DNA of 64,000 nt from Tardiphaga robiniae (GCF_001618955.1 NZ_LVYV01000034.1:248001-312000), one strand, 5' to 3'; shown: positions 19,014 to 30,187, numbered from the stretch's first letter. The notes: generated by a model not told the origin, from the letters alone. Translations and numbers: made by a program.

Positions 19014-19744
19014 TTTTGGGCGATGGGGGCATTTCGACCGCGGGCGATACAACCGACCCGCGGCCGGTATTGATCGTCACGGGGCTGGTCCAGGAAGCGA
19101 AGATCGCTGCCGGGCCGGGGATGACCGTCATTTGCAGTTCAAGTGATCCCGTCCAGCTCCGCAGCCTGCTGGCTGACTTCGACCCCGCCACCATCCGCGG
19201 CGTCATCAGCTTCGGCGTCGCCGGCGGCCTCGATCCCGATCTCAAATCAGGCGCTGTCGTTGTGGCCACGGAAGTGGTGGCCGGCAACAGCCGTTGGTCA
19301 GCGTCTGAAGTCCTTAGCGACGAACTGATCGCCGGTGCCGGCGTTGGCCGCCAGAAGGTGTTTCGTGGTGGTCTGGTTGGTGTCGAGAAGGTCGTGACGG
19401 GGCAGGCCGGCAAGGCCGCACTGCGCTCGGAATTCGGCGCCGCTGCCGTCGACATGGAAAGTCACATCGCGGCTGAATTCGCTGCCAAGGCCGGTTTGCC
19501 GTTTGCCGCGCTGCGCGTGGTTAGCGATCCTGCCAGCCGCGCGCTGCCTGAAATCGCGACCACAGCTATCAAGCCGAACGGCGACATCGACATGCGCAAG
19601 GTGCTGCGCGGCATTGCCCGCAATCCACTGGTGATTCGGGCGCTGGTTTCGACCGGGCGCGACTTCAATCGCGCGCTGCGCAGCCTGCGCGACTGCCGCA
19701 GCTATCTGCTCGGGCACACCAACCTGGTTTCCGCGGACGTCTGA
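19010..19744 (+). CDS. hpnG: Adenosylhopane phosphorylase/nucleosidase HpnG
   Basis: A 244-residue nucleoside phosphorylase-family protein. HpnG removes adenine from adenosylhopane, giving the ribosylhopane from which bacteriohopanetetrol and aminotriol are made. The core phosphorylase features GVISFGVAGGLDPDLKSGAVVV and AAAVDMESHIAAEFAAKAGLPFAALRVVSDPA are present; the DMES segment matches the ribose-binding Met-Glu of the family. It starts with GTG overlapping the shc stop and is the last gene of the plus-strand hopanoid operon. A bidirectional terminator follows its stop after about 50 bases. Confidence 0.92.
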   Translation: MILGDGGISTAGDTTDPRPVLIVTGLVQEAKIAAGPGMTVICSSSDPVQLRSLLADFDPATIRGVISFGVAGGLDPDLKSGAVVVATEVVAGNSRWSASEVLSDELIAGAGVGRQKVFRGGLVGVEKVVTGQAGKAALRSEFGAAAVDMESHIAAEFAAKAGLPFAALRVVSDPASRALPEIATTAIKPNGDIDMRKVLRGIARNPLVIRALVSTGRDFNRALRSLRDCRSYLLGHTNLVSADV

Positions 19745-19796
19745 GCAACGCTCTGATGGGCCTTACAGGCCGTTCTGCACTATCATCGCTGCAAAG

Positions 19797-19828
19797 AAAA
19801 AGGGCGCGATTTGCATCGCGCCCTTTTT
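19797..19828. terminator. Bidirectional terminator between hpnG and hpnH
   Basis: AAAAA then GGGCGCGA (19802-19809), loop TTTGCA, TCGCGCCC (19816-19823) and TTTTT: a perfect 8-bp GC stem flanked by A and T runs, serving the convergent hpnG and hpnH transcripts. Confidence 0.93.
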
Positions 19829-19848
19829 GATATCCGATCTGAACCGGC

Positions 19849-21018
<1,170 letters not shown>

Positions 21019-21060
21019 TTCGAATTTTCTCTCTGCGCATCACATCGTGACGAAGGTGGA

Positions 21061-22005
21061 TCAAACCGCGGTCAGGTCGGCGGGTAGCTTGAATTCGATA
21101 TTCTCTTCACGTCCAGGCAACACCGACACCGCAACCGGTCCGATCCGCCGCAAGGTCTCGATCACGTCATCTACAAGCACTTCTGGCGCGGATGCGCCAG
21201 CCGTGATGCCTACGGCACGCGCATCCTTCAACCAGGCGGGGTTGAGTTCGCTGCCATCGGCAATGAGGTAACTTGCGACACCCACTTCGGTGCCGATTTC
21301 ACGCAACCGGTTCGAGTTGGAACTGTTGGTCGCCCCGACGACCAGAATGACGTCCACGAGCTTGCTGAGGTCTCTTACCGCAGATTGGCGGTTTTGTGTT
21401 GCATAGCAGATATCGCGGGTATCGGGGCCCTCAATGTCACTGAAACGCTGTTCCAGGGCCAAAATGATGTCCTTGGTGTCATCCACGCTGAGGGTCGTCT
21501 GGGTGATATAGGCGACCGGGTCCTGCGGTGGCAGCGTCAGTACCTTGACGTCCTCAACGCTCTGAACAAGGTAAACTGGGCCGGGCACCTGTCCCATGGT
21601 ACCGTCAACCTCCGGATGGCCTGCGTGGCCGATCAGAATGACCTTACGGCCCTTGGACATGTACCGCTTGCCCTGGTTGTGGACCTTGGTGACAAGCGGG
21701 CAGGTTGCATCCAAAACAGGCAGGCCACGGGTGGCCGCTTCCTCCTCGACGCTCCGGGCGACGCCATGGGCGCTGAAGACGGTCATGGCGTTCGGAGGCA
21801 CTTCGGAGAGTTCCTCGACAAAAATGGCGCCCTTGGCCTTCAGGCTCTCGACCACGTATTTGTTATGGACGATCTCATGGCGGACATAGACCGGCGCCCC
21901 ATAGCGCTCGAGAGCACGCTCGACGATCTCGATGGCACGCACGACGCCCGCGCAGAAGCCGCGCGGCTGAGCCAGAAAGATTTCAAGGGGGCGACGATCA
22001 AGCAC
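21061..22005 (-). CDS. ispH: 4-hydroxy-3-methylbut-2-enyl diphosphate reductase
   Basis: A 314-residue IspH (LytB), the last enzyme of the MEP pathway, producing IPP and DMAPP. The three iron-sulfur-cluster cysteines are in [22 protein letters not shown] and [11 protein letters not shown]; the substrate-binding SSNSNRL segment is also intact. The GTG at 22005 is preferred because it gives the normal N-terminus ([17 protein letters not shown]); a longer TTG start at 22038 is possible. Its placement directly before hpnH, in a locus for hopanoids, links precursor supply with hopanoid synthesis. Two inverted repeats lie upstream, in the region it shares with divergent hpnN. Confidence 0.94.
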   Translation of the reverse strand: MLDRRPLEIFLAQPRGFCAGVVRAIEIVERALERYGAPVYVRHEIVHNKYVVESLKAKGAIFVEELSEVPPNAMTVFSAHGVARSVEEEAATRGLPVLDATCPLVTKVHNQGKRYMSKGRKVILIGHAGHPEVDGTMGQVPGPVYLVQSVEDVKVLTLPPQDPVAYITQTTLSVDDTKDIILALEQRFSDIEGPDTRDICYATQNRQSAVRDLSKLVDVILVVGATNSSNSNRLREIGTEVGVASYLIADGSELNPAWLKDARAVGITAGASAPEVLVDDVIETLRRIGPVAVSVLPGREENIEFKLPADLTAV

Positions 22006-22399
22006 GTGGTACAAAGTCCATAATTGATTCCGGTACAATCCTTAATTCTGTACCACAATCAGGCACATATCCAGCCCAGCTGGATATTTGAGCCGTTCTG
22101 TGTGACAAAAATCACTCAGTATGCAATCACGAACCGAAAACGTGGTTTGCGACGACTGGCCGGGTTGCGGTAATATCTTGCGGTTGCGCCACAAGAACCT
22201 GAAAACTCTCACTTGTTCGTCACTTTACGGCGCGACGAGGCGTCGCTAACACGACCGTTGCTACGGTGATCAGCACGTTTTATGCCATCCCATCACATTG
22301 CTGAAAGCAAAGCGCATCCAATGCGAAAGTAATGGTTTGCGGAACCCTCCCTCGTGAACCGCATTCTTTGCGAGCCTCGTCCAAATAGAAAGAAAAAGC
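22006..22399. promoter_or_regulatory. Divergent ispH / hpnN control region with two dyads
   Basis: About 390 bases without a gene between divergent ispH and hpnN. Two perfect inverted repeats lie on the ispH side: GGTACA-N11-TGTACC (22032-22054) and ATATCCAGC-CCA-GCTGGATAT (22067-22087). They could be operators or a structured leader for ispH. No clear promoter consensus was identified for hpnN. Confidence 0.5.
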
Positions 22400-24988
22400 G
22401 TGCTGACAAGAGTTGTCGTCTCGATCGTGAACTTCTGCACCCGGTTTGCTCTGCCGGTGGTGCTCGTTTGTGTGCTTCTTTCGATTGGCGCGAGCTATTA
22501 CACGGCGAAGAATTTCTCGATCAATACAGACATCAACAAGCTGATCTCGCCCAATCTCGATTGGCGTCAGCGCGACATTGCTTTCGACAAGGCCTTCGAC
22601 CAGGAGCGTCTGATCATCGCGGTGGTTGAGGCGCCCACGCCTGAATTTGCCAATGCCGCAGCCAATGCGATGGAAGCGAAGCTGGTCACCAACAAGACAG
22701 ATTTCGACTCGGTTCGCCGATTGGATGGCGGAGCGTTCTTCGAAAAGAACGGCTTGCTGTTCCTGCCGACCAAGGAAGTTGCGCAACTGACGGGCCAGTT
22801 CCAGCAAGCTGCTCCACTGATTGAAATCATGGCCGGCGATCCCAGTCTGCGCGGTCTCACTGGCGCCCTGGAAACCGGCCTCACCGGCATTCGCCGTGGG
22901 CAGCTTCAGCTCGACGCTGCGGCGCCGACCTTCAACGCCGTCTCGCAGACCATCGAAGACGTGCTGAAAAACGGCAAGGGCACTTTCTCATGGCGCGGGC
23001 TGGTCAGCGACAAGCCTCTGACCGATGGCGACAAGCGTGGCTTCATCGAAATCAAGCCTATCCTCGACTTCAACGCGCTTGAGCCCGGCAAGACCGCGAC
23101 AGATGCGATCCGGCAGGCTGCCGTCGACCTGAACATCGCTGGCGAATACGGCGCACGCGTGCGGTTGACCGGCCCGGTCCCCATCGCAAACGAGGAATTC
23201 TCCACCGTGCAGGATGGAGCCATCGTCAACGGTATCGGTACGGTTTTGATCGTGCTGGTCATCCTCTGGATGGCGCTGCACTCGGCCAAGATCATCGGCG
23301 CCGTCTTCGCAACTCTGTTCGTCGGCCTCGTCACAACGACCGCCGTCGGTCTTATGATGGTTGGTTCGCTGAACCTGCTGTCGATTGCATTTGCCGTATT
23401 GTTCGTCGGCCTTGGCGTCGACTTCGGCATCCAGTTCAGCGTGCGTTACCGCTCGGAGCGCTACAAGAATGACAACCTGCCGCTGGCTTTGACGAAGGCC
23501 GCCGAATATTGCGCCGTACCGCTGTCGCTCGCCGCTTTCGCAACGGCTGCAGGTTTTCTGTCGTTCCTTCCGACCGATTACAAAGGCGTGTCCGAACTTG
23601 GCAAGATCGCCGGCGCCGGCATGATGATCGCTTTCCTGACCAGCATCACCGTTCTGCCGGCACTGCTCGACCTCTTGAATCCCGCGGGCGAAAAGGAGCC
23701 CGTCGGTTATGCGTTCCTGGCGCCTGTCGACCGTTTCCTGGAAGAGAAGCGCTTCTGGATTATCGGCATCACACTGGCGCTCACGATCGCCGGTCTGCCG
23801 CTGCTCTACTTCCTGAAGTTCGACTTCAATCCGATCAACCTGCGCAATCCGAATGTCGAGTCGATCGCGACCTTCCTCGATCTGCGCAAGGATCCGAACA
23901 CGGGCGCCAATGCGGTCAATATCATGGCGCCAAACGAGGCCGCTGCGAAGCAGGTCGAAGAACGTCTCTCCAAGATCCCGGAAGTGGCTCGTACGATTTC
24001 ACTCGGCAGTTTCGTCCCTGAGGATCAGCCCGCCAAGCTGAAGGCGATTCAGGAAGGCGCGAAGATTCTCGAGCCGGCTTTGAACCCCGAGTCGATCGAC
24101 AAGGCGCCGACCGATGCGGAAAATGTCACCTCTCTGAAGGACTCGGCGGCGAGCCTGCGCAAACTTGCGGGAACGCAGATCAGTCCCGGCGCCGTCGCCG
24201 CGAAGCGTCTGGCGGATGCATTGGCCAAGACCGCTGATGCTAGCCAGCCTGTGCGCGATCAGGTGCAGGCGACCTTTGTGGTGCCGCTCAAGCTCGCATT
24301 GGGGCAGTTGCGTAATCTGATGCAGGCGAGCCCGATCAGTTTGCAGACCTTGCCGCCCGAACTGGTGAATTCGTGGAAGACCAAAGATGGCCAGATCCGC
24401 GTTGAGGCGCAGCCCAACGGCGATCCGAACGATAACGACACGTTGCGCAAGTTCGCCGATGCCGTGCTGAAGTCGGAGCCGCTTGCCGTCGGTGGTCCGA
24501 TCTCGATCCTGAAGTCGGGCGACACCATTGTCACCGCCTTCATTCATGCGGGCTTCTGGGCGCTGATTTCGATCTCGTTGTTGCTGTGGTTGGCTTTGCG
24601 GCGCATCAGCGACGTGTTGCTGACTATCGTTCCCTTGCTGGTGGCGGGAACGGTCACGCTGGAGATCTGCGTGTTGATTGGCTTGCCGCTGAACTTCGCC
24701 AACATCATCGCGCTGCCGCTGCTGCTCGGCGTCGGCGTGGCGTTCAAGATCTACTATGTGACGGCGTGGCGAGCAGGCTACAAGAATCTGCTGCAGTCAT
24801 CGCTGACACGCGCGATTTTCTTTAGCGCGCTGACGACTGCCACGGCGTTCGGCAGCCTGTGGCTGTCGAACCATCCGGGCACCGCGAGCATGGGTAAACT
24901 GCTCGCGATGTCCTTTGTAGTGACGCTGGCGGCCGTGCTGCTATTCCAGCCGGCTCTCATGGGTAAGCCGCGCGAGACTAGTGAGTGA
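22400..24988 (+). CDS. hpnN: Hopanoid transporter HpnN (RND family)
   Basis: An 862-residue RND exporter. HpnN moves hopanoids from the inner to the outer membrane in Rhodopseudomonas. It has the two-fold repeat of one helix, a large periplasmic domain and five helices (first helix around residues 15-35, then 275-420, one near 450, and 720-855). Segments such as LLSIAFAVLFVGLGVDFGIQ and NFANIIALPLLLGVGVAFK are the paired core helices. It starts with GTG at 22400; no strong ribosome site is visible. Its last 11 bases overlap the 3' end of the DUF2147 gene on the other strand. Confidence 0.92.
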   Translation: MLTRVVVSIVNFCTRFALPVVLVCVLLSIGASYYTAKNFSINTDINKLISPNLDWRQRDIAFDKAFDQERLIIAVVEAPTPEFANAAANAMEAKLVTNKTDFDSVRRLDGGAFFEKNGLLFLPTKEVAQLTGQFQQAAPLIEIMAGDPSLRGLTGALETGLTGIRRGQLQLDAAAPTFNAVSQTIEDVLKNGKGTFSWRGLVSDKPLTDGDKRGFIEIKPILDFNALEPGKTATDAIRQAAVDLNIAGEYGARVRLTGPVPIANEEFSTVQDGAIVNGIGTVLIVLVILWMALHSAKIIGAVFATLFVGLVTTTAVGLMMVGSLNLLSIAFAVLFVGLGVDFGIQFSVRYRSERYKNDNLPLALTKAAEYCAVPLSLAAFATAAGFLSFLPTDYKGVSELGKIAGAGMMIAFLTSITVLPALLDLLNPAGEKEPVGYAFLAPVDRFLEEKRFWIIGITLALTIAGLPLLYFLKFDFNPINLRNPNVESIATFLDLRKDPNTGANAVNIMAPNEAAAKQVEERLSKIPEVARTISLGSFVPEDQPAKLKAIQEGAKILEPALNPESIDKAPTDAENVTSLKDSAASLRKLAGTQISPGAVAAKRLADALAKTADASQPVRDQVQATFVVPLKLALGQLRNLMQASPISLQTLPPELVNSWKTKDGQIRVEAQPNGDPNDNDTLRKFADAVLKSEPLAVGGPISILKSGDTIVTAFIHAGFWALISISLLLWLALRRISDVLLTIVPLLVAGTVTLEICVLIGLPLNFANIIALPLLLGVGVAFKIYYVTAWRAGYKNLLQSSLTRAIFFSALTTATAFGSLWLSNHPGTASMGKLLAMSFVVTLAAVLLFQPALMGKPRETSE

Positions 24989-25688
24989 CCTTGTTGATCT
25001 CGGGCAGCAGGCAGATATCGCCGATATCGGCCGGCTGTCCCGGCGCCGTTGCTGCAGCGGTTTTCTGACCGGCTGGAGCGGTGGCCTTGGGTGCGCCGGC
25101 CGCAGGAGCCGGTGCAGCCTTGGGTGCAGCAGCAGAAGCCGTCGGAGTAGCCGCTGGGGCCATCTTGCCGCTGGTGGCAGCGCCCGCCTTGGGCAGGGCA
25201 CCCTTGGCGGTGAGGTTCGAGGGGCTCGACGGAATCGACGGGCCTACGCGCGTCCAGGTCTGACCGCCGCACAGGAAACCGAGGACGCAGCCTTCGATTT
25301 CAAGTTCGTCAGCCGTGTCACCGAGCTTGATCGTCGATTTATAGAATTTTCCGTCTTTGGCATTGTAGACCTGACCCGCCCATTTGTCGTTTGCGGCATT
25401 CTTTTTCATGTCCAGCAATGTCACGATGCCCAGAGTGGGGCGTGCCTTCTTGGCGGCATCTGGATTGTTTTTGTCGATCCCGCCGGGGGTCTTTTCCCAT
25501 GCTACGGCCCCCCACATGCTGCCACCGCATTCGGCAACACGAATATGCGCGACGCCGTCCTCAACCTTCCAATCGCCGGTCGGATCAGCTGCAAATGCGG
25601 GAGCCAGCCCTGCCGAAAACAAGCCTGCCGAAAAAAGGATTCCGCAATATGTAAGAGTACGCGTAGTAATGCGTGGGCGCTGCAACAT
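24978..25688 (-). CDS. DUF2147 secreted protein with Ala/Pro-rich tail
   Basis: A 236-residue exported protein: signal peptide (LTYCGILFSAGLFSAGLAPAFA), then a DUF2147 domain (ADPTGDWKVEDGVAHIRVAECGG through VLGFLCGGQTWTRV), then a long low-complexity Ala/Pro/Lys tail and a short C-terminal DICLLPEI segment. DUF2147 proteins are envelope proteins of unknown function. The start at 25688 is chosen because it begins the signal peptide; the longer frame to 25739 has no support. It lies between hpnN and hpnO on the opposite strand and overlaps the hpnN 3' end by 11 bases. Confidence 0.82.
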   Translation of the reverse strand: MLQRPRITTRTLTYCGILFSAGLFSAGLAPAFAADPTGDWKVEDGVAHIRVAECGGSMWGAVAWEKTPGGIDKNNPDAAKKARPTLGIVTLLDMKKNAANDKWAGQVYNAKDGKFYKSTIKLGDTADELEIEGCVLGFLCGGQTWTRVGPSIPSSPSNLTAKGALPKAGAATSGKMAPAATPTASAAAPKAAPAPAAGAPKATAPAGQKTAAATAPGQPADIGDICLLPEINKVTH

Positions 25689-25787
25689 GTTCAGACCTAT
25701 GCTTAAGTAGCGGTTCTCGGCGAAGTCAAATCGCCGCATTTACGGTTTTCAGTTGACGAAGCGACCATCAACCGACGTATGTAACTC

Positions 25788-27179
25788 ATGGTATATCCGA
25801 ATCTAGACGTTTCCGAGATGTTTGTTGAACGGGAGGCGCAGCGTAGCTCGATGCATACGCGCCATCTTAATGAACAGCTCGTTCGAGTCCTCAAGACAAT
25901 CGGATATGACGTTGGCTTTCAGCGGGGCACCGGCCAGTATTTGTTCGACCGGGACGGCGCCCGTTATCTCGATCTACTGAGCGGATTTGGCGTTTTTGCG
26001 ATTGGCCGGAACCATCCGGTGATGCGGAATGCGCTCAAAAGCGTGCTCGACGCCGACATGCCCAATTTGGTGCAAATGGATGTCTCCACACTTGCAGGTA
26101 TCCTCTCCGAGAAGCTGCTGGAAAACGTCCCCTATATGGACAAGGTGTTTTTCGCGAACTCGGGCGCGGAAACCGTCGAGGCCGCGATCAAATTCGCCCG
26201 CAATGCGACCGGCCGCGACGGGATCGTATATTGCGATCACGCCTATCACGGACTGACCTATGGCGCGCTGTCACTGACCGACGACACCAATTTCCGCGCC
26301 GGCTTCGGCCCGTTGCTCTCGGGCTGCACCACGGTGCCGTTCAACGACCTCGAAGCGCTGGAGAAGGCGCTGTCATCCAAGCAAGTTGCCGGCTTCATCG
26401 TCGAACCGATCCAGGGCAAAGGCGTCAACCTGCCCACCGATGAATTCCTGTCGGGCGCCGCTGCGCTGTGCCGCAAATACGGCACGCTGTTCATCGCCGA
26501 TGAAATCCAGACCGGCCTCGGACGTACCGGAAAATTTCTGGCGATCGAGCACTGGAATGTCGAACCCGACATGATCCTTCTCGCAAAGGCTTTATCAGGA
26601 GGTCATGTTCCTGTTGGCGCGCTGCTGACGCGAAAAAGCATCTTCGACAAGATCTTCAACCGTATGGATCGCTCGCTGGTCCATGGTTCGACCTTCGGCA
26701 AGAACGATCTGGCGATGGCCGCCGGTATTGCCACGCTGGAGATCATGAAGCATGAGAAGCTGGTCGAGAACGCGGCCAAGCGCGGCGCCGAACTGCGGCT
26801 TGCTTTGCAGAACATGATTCCCGAATTCGAGCTTCTGAAGGAAGTACGCGGTAAGGGCCTGATGATCGGTGTCGAATTCGGCCCGCCGAAGTCGCTGCGC
26901 CTCAAGGCATCGTGGAACATCCTTGAATCGGCTAGCAAGGGTCTGTTCTGCCAGTTGATCACCGTGCCGCTGTTCAAGGAGCAGAAGATCCTGACCCAGG
27001 TCTCCGGCCACGGCAGTCACACCATCAAGCTGCTGCCGCCGCTGGTGGTCACCGAGGAAGACGGCAAGTGGATCGAGAACTCGTTCCGTACCGTGATCGC
27101 CGATAGCCATAAGGTTCCTGGTGCGATCTGGTCGCTCGGCAAGACGCTGGTCGATAACGCCGTGCGGAAGTCAGCTTAA
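25788..27179 (+). CDS. hpnO: Hopanoid aminotransferase HpnO
   Basis: A 463-residue class III PLP aminotransferase of the acetylornithine/ornithine type that matches HpnO, which converts ribosylhopane to aminobacteriohopanetriol. Features include FFANSGAETVEAAIKFAR, the PLP aspartate in FIADEIQTGLGRTG and the Schiff-base lysine in LLAKALSGGHVPVGA, and the length is normal. The assignment to HpnO rather than to arginine metabolism rests on the extended N-terminus (YPNLDVSEMFVEREAQRSS) and the hopanoid neighbourhood. The gene stops only 3 bases from the convergent GMC gene, leaving no room for a separate terminator. Confidence 0.85.
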   Translation: MVYPNLDVSEMFVEREAQRSSMHTRHLNEQLVRVLKTIGYDVGFQRGTGQYLFDRDGARYLDLLSGFGVFAIGRNHPVMRNALKSVLDADMPNLVQMDVSTLAGILSEKLLENVPYMDKVFFANSGAETVEAAIKFARNATGRDGIVYCDHAYHGLTYGALSLTDDTNFRAGFGPLLSGCTTVPFNDLEALEKALSSKQVAGFIVEPIQGKGVNLPTDEFLSGAAALCRKYGTLFIADEIQTGLGRTGKFLAIEHWNVEPDMILLAKALSGGHVPVGALLTRKSIFDKIFNRMDRSLVHGSTFGKNDLAMAAGIATLEIMKHEKLVENAAKRGAELRLALQNMIPEFELLKEVRGKGLMIGVEFGPPKSLRLKASWNILESASKGLFCQLITVPLFKEQKILTQVSGHGSHTIKLLPPLVVTEEDGKWIENSFRTVIADSHKVPGAIWSLGKTLVDNAVRKSA

Positions 27180-27182
27180 ACC

Positions 27183-28802
27183 CTACCGTCCATCTGCTAC
27201 GATCATCGATGCGCCTTTTTCCGCGATCATTGCGGTTGGCGTGTTGGTATTGCCCGACGTGATCGTTGGCATGACCGAGGCGTCCACGACCCGCAATCCG
27301 GCGATCCCGTAAAAGCGCAGCCGTTCGTCCACCACGGCCATCGGGTCCGATTCCGTGCCCATCTTCGCGGTCCCGACAGGATGGAAGATGGTGGTGCCGA
27401 TATCGCCGGCGGCCTTGGCCAGCGAAGCCGCATCGTCGCCAACCGATGGCCCCGGCAGATATTCTTCGGGATGATAGGCGGCGAGCGCCTGCTGCTTCAT
27501 CAACCTGCGCGTCACGCGGATCGCATCGGCAGCAACCTGACGGTCGTCATCCGTCGAGAGATAGTGCGGAGCAATTGCCGGTGCATCATCGGGCTTCGCC
27601 GAGCGTAGTTTGATTTCGCCGCGCGATGTCGGCTGCAGATTGCAGGCGGCAATGGTGATCGCGGGAAAGCGATGCAGTGGATCGCCGAATTTGTCGAGTG
27701 AAAGCGGCTGCACGTGGAACTGGATATTGGCGCGTTCGCGATGAGCGTCGGAGCGCGTGAAGATGCCAAGCTGTGATGGTGCCATGGTGAGCGGCCCGCG
27801 GCGGCGTAGCGCGTAATCGATGCCCATCCAGCCACGGCGGAACAGATTGTAGTAGGTCTCGTTCAGCGTGCGCACGCCGGAGACCTTGTAGATCGCACGC
27901 TGCTGCAGGTGGTCCTGCAGGTTACGACCGACGCCCTGACGGTCGAGTGTGATGTCGACACCGGCGGCGGACAGCCACTCCGCGGGCCCGATGCCGGAGC
28001 GCTGCAACAGATGCGGGGAGCCGACCGCGCCAGCACACAGGATGACTTCGCCCTTGGCGCGTGCCTCCATCTCCTGACCGTTCTGGATGAAGCGCACGCC
28101 GACGGCACGGCCGTTTTCGACGATCAGGCGATCGACCATCACCTTGGTTTCAAGCCGCAGGTTCGGGCGGTTCAAGGCCGGTTTGAGAAAGCCGCGGGCC
28201 GACGACCAGCGGCGGCCGCGCTTCTGGTTGACGTGAAAATAGCCGATGCCTTCATTGTCGCCGGTGTTGAAATCGGCGGTCTTGCGAATACCCATTTCGG
28301 CCGCAGCATTGCCGACGGCGTCGAGTACTTTCCATGACAGCCGTGGCTCTTCGATGCGCCAACCGCCACCCGCGCCGTGATGTTCGCTGGCGCCGAGGAA
28401 ATGATCTTCCAATTTCTTGAACGCCGGGAGCACATCGTCATAGCCCCAGCCATTGAGGCCGAGCTGGCGCCAGTGATCGTAGTCGGCGGCCTGGCCGCGC
28501 ATCGAGATCATGGCATTGATCGCGGAGGAGCCACCGATCACCTTGCCGCGCGGATAGGCCAGCGCGCGGCCATTGAGGCCGGGCTCCGGCTCGGTGCGGA
28601 ACATCCAGTCGGAGCGGGGGTTGCCGATGGCGAAAAGGTAGCCAACTGGAATGTGAAACCAGATCCAGTTGTCGTTGCCGCCGGCCTCCAGGACGAGGAC
28701 GCGCTTGCCGGGATCTGCCGAAAGGCGATTGGCGACGATGCAACCGGCGGTACCTGCACCAACCACGATATAATCGAAATCACCCTCGAGCCGTGTCGTC
28801 AT
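27183..28802 (-). CDS. GMC-family oxidoreductase (choline dehydrogenase-like)
   Basis: A 539-residue flavoprotein of the glucose-methanol-choline family. The N-terminal FAD motif is DYIVVGAGTAGCIVANRLS and the GMC signatures PRGKVIGGSSAINAMISMRG and GAVGSPHLLQRSGIG are present. The active-site HPVGTAKMG and the C-terminal ASVMPTITSGNTNTPTAMIAE complete the FAD domain. It oxidises an alcohol, but the substrate (choline, a polyol or another) cannot be told from sequence. No betaine aldehyde dehydrogenase or transporter neighbours it. It is convergent with hpnO. Confidence 0.88.
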   Translation of the reverse strand: MTTRLEGDFDYIVVGAGTAGCIVANRLSADPGKRVLVLEAGGNDNWIWFHIPVGYLFAIGNPRSDWMFRTEPEPGLNGRALAYPRGKVIGGSSAINAMISMRGQAADYDHWRQLGLNGWGYDDVLPAFKKLEDHFLGASEHHGAGGGWRIEEPRLSWKVLDAVGNAAAEMGIRKTADFNTGDNEGIGYFHVNQKRGRRWSSARGFLKPALNRPNLRLETKVMVDRLIVENGRAVGVRFIQNGQEMEARAKGEVILCAGAVGSPHLLQRSGIGPAEWLSAAGVDITLDRQGVGRNLQDHLQQRAIYKVSGVRTLNETYYNLFRRGWMGIDYALRRRGPLTMAPSQLGIFTRSDAHRERANIQFHVQPLSLDKFGDPLHRFPAITIAACNLQPTSRGEIKLRSAKPDDAPAIAPHYLSTDDDRQVAADAIRVTRRLMKQQALAAYHPEEYLPGPSVGDDAASLAKAAGDIGTTIFHPVGTAKMGTESDPMAVVDERLRFYGIAGLRVVDASVMPTITSGNTNTPTAMIAEKGASMIVADGR

Positions 28803-28967
28803 CGTTTCCCTGCCGCATCCGTTTCACGGTCTCACCTGCCGTGCCGAAAGGGATTAACGACGCGGCGGGCGTCTGTACAGCGTGTGATGGGACCGGTGGG
28901 GTGGGCCGTTGGCACGCGACATGCTAGACAAGGATATCGCCGTCCCACTGCATCGAGACCCTGACCC

Positions 28968-30140
28968 ATGCCCATCATCAATCGCGTCGCCGATCTGCAA
29001 CCGGAAATCATGGCCTGGCGCCGTGACCTGCATGCCCATCCCGAGCTAATGTATGACGTGCACCGGACCGCGGGTTTCGTGGCGGAGCGGTTGAAGGAGT
29101 TCGGTTGCGACGAAGTTGTGACGGGCTTGGGACGGACGGGTGTCGTTGGCGTCATCAAGGGCCGCAAGCCTGCCTCGGGCGAGCACAAGGTGATCGGGTT
29201 ACGCGCCGACATGGACGCGTTGCCGATCGAGGAAGAGACCAATTTGCCTTACGCCTCGAAGACCCCCGGCAAGATGCATGCCTGCGGTCACGATGGTCAC
29301 ACGTCCATGCTCCTGGGCGCGGCGCAATATCTCGCCGAAACACGCAATTTCGCCGGCGATGCCGTCGTCATCTTTCAGCCGGCCGAAGAAGGCGGTGCGG
29401 GCGCTGCGGCGATGATCAAGGACGGCCTGATGGACCGCTTCAAGATCGATCAGGTCTACGGCATGCACAACAATCCCGGCATGCCCGTCGGCTCCTTCGC
29501 GCTGCGCCCGGGCCCGATCATGGCAGCGATGGACCGCATCTCGATCCAGATCGAGGGCAAGGGTGGCCATGCCGCCTATCCGCACAAGACCATCGATTCC
29601 GTGCTGGTCGGCTCGCAGCTCGTGATGGCGCTGCAGACGATCGTGTCGCGCACCGTCAATCCCCTGGAATCCGCGGTGCTGTCGATCTGCGAATTCCATG
29701 CAGGGCATGCCAGCAACGTGATCCCGGCGACCGCCGAACTGCGCGGCACCGTGCGAACGTTGAATTCCGAGGTGCGCGATCTCATGGAGAAGCGCATGAA
29801 CGAGGTGGTCAACGGCGTCGCGCTGCAGACCGGCGCGAAGATCGTGCTCGACTATGACCGCGGTTATCCCGTCGTGGTCAACCATCGCGCCGAGACCGAC
29901 ATGGCGGTGCGCGTCGCCAGCGAAATATCCGGAGCCGAGAAGGTCAATATCGACATGCCGCCGGTGATGGGCGCCGAAGACTTCGCCTATATGCTGGAAG
30001 CGCGCCCCGGCGCCTTCATCTTTTGCGGTAACGGCGACAGCGCCGGGCTGCATCACCCCGCCTATAATTTCAACGACGACGCCATCGTCTATGGCACGTC
30101 CTATTGGGTGAAGCTGGTCGAGACCACCCTGGCGGCCTGA
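28968..30140 (+). CDS. M20 family amidohydrolase (hippurate hydrolase-like)
   Basis: A 390-residue M20D metallopeptidase/amidohydrolase that hydrolyses N-acyl amino acids. Metal-binding residues are visible in GLRADMDALP, MHACGHDGHTSMLLGAAQYL, QPAEEGGAGA and MGAEDFAYMLEARPG; the dimerisation (lid) domain with GKGGHAAYPHKTIDSV lies between. The ATG at 28968 is the first in-frame start and gives the usual N-terminus. It is transcribed divergently from the GMC gene. The real substrate is uncertain, because this family includes hippurate, IAA-amino-acid and acyl-amino-acid hydrolases. Confidence 0.88.
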   Translation: MPIINRVADLQPEIMAWRRDLHAHPELMYDVHRTAGFVAERLKEFGCDEVVTGLGRTGVVGVIKGRKPASGEHKVIGLRADMDALPIEEETNLPYASKTPGKMHACGHDGHTSMLLGAAQYLAETRNFAGDAVVIFQPAEEGGAGAAAMIKDGLMDRFKIDQVYGMHNNPGMPVGSFALRPGPIMAAMDRISIQIEGKGGHAAYPHKTIDSVLVGSQLVMALQTIVSRTVNPLESAVLSICEFHAGHASNVIPATAELRGTVRTLNSEVRDLMEKRMNEVVNGVALQTGAKIVLDYDRGYPVVVNHRAETDMAVRVASEISGAEKVNIDMPPVMGAEDFAYMLEARPGAFIFCGNGDSAGLHHPAYNFNDDAIVYGTSYWVKLVETTLAA

Positions 30141-30187
30141 CAGCGGGCGTCCACGCAACGATTTTTGATAGTTGCGTCACGACCTCA

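Noticed and set aside
22341-22365. EcfG-like site upstream of hpnN (GGAAC-N16-CATT)
   Set aside because: The -10 box CATT differs from CGTT at the conserved G.
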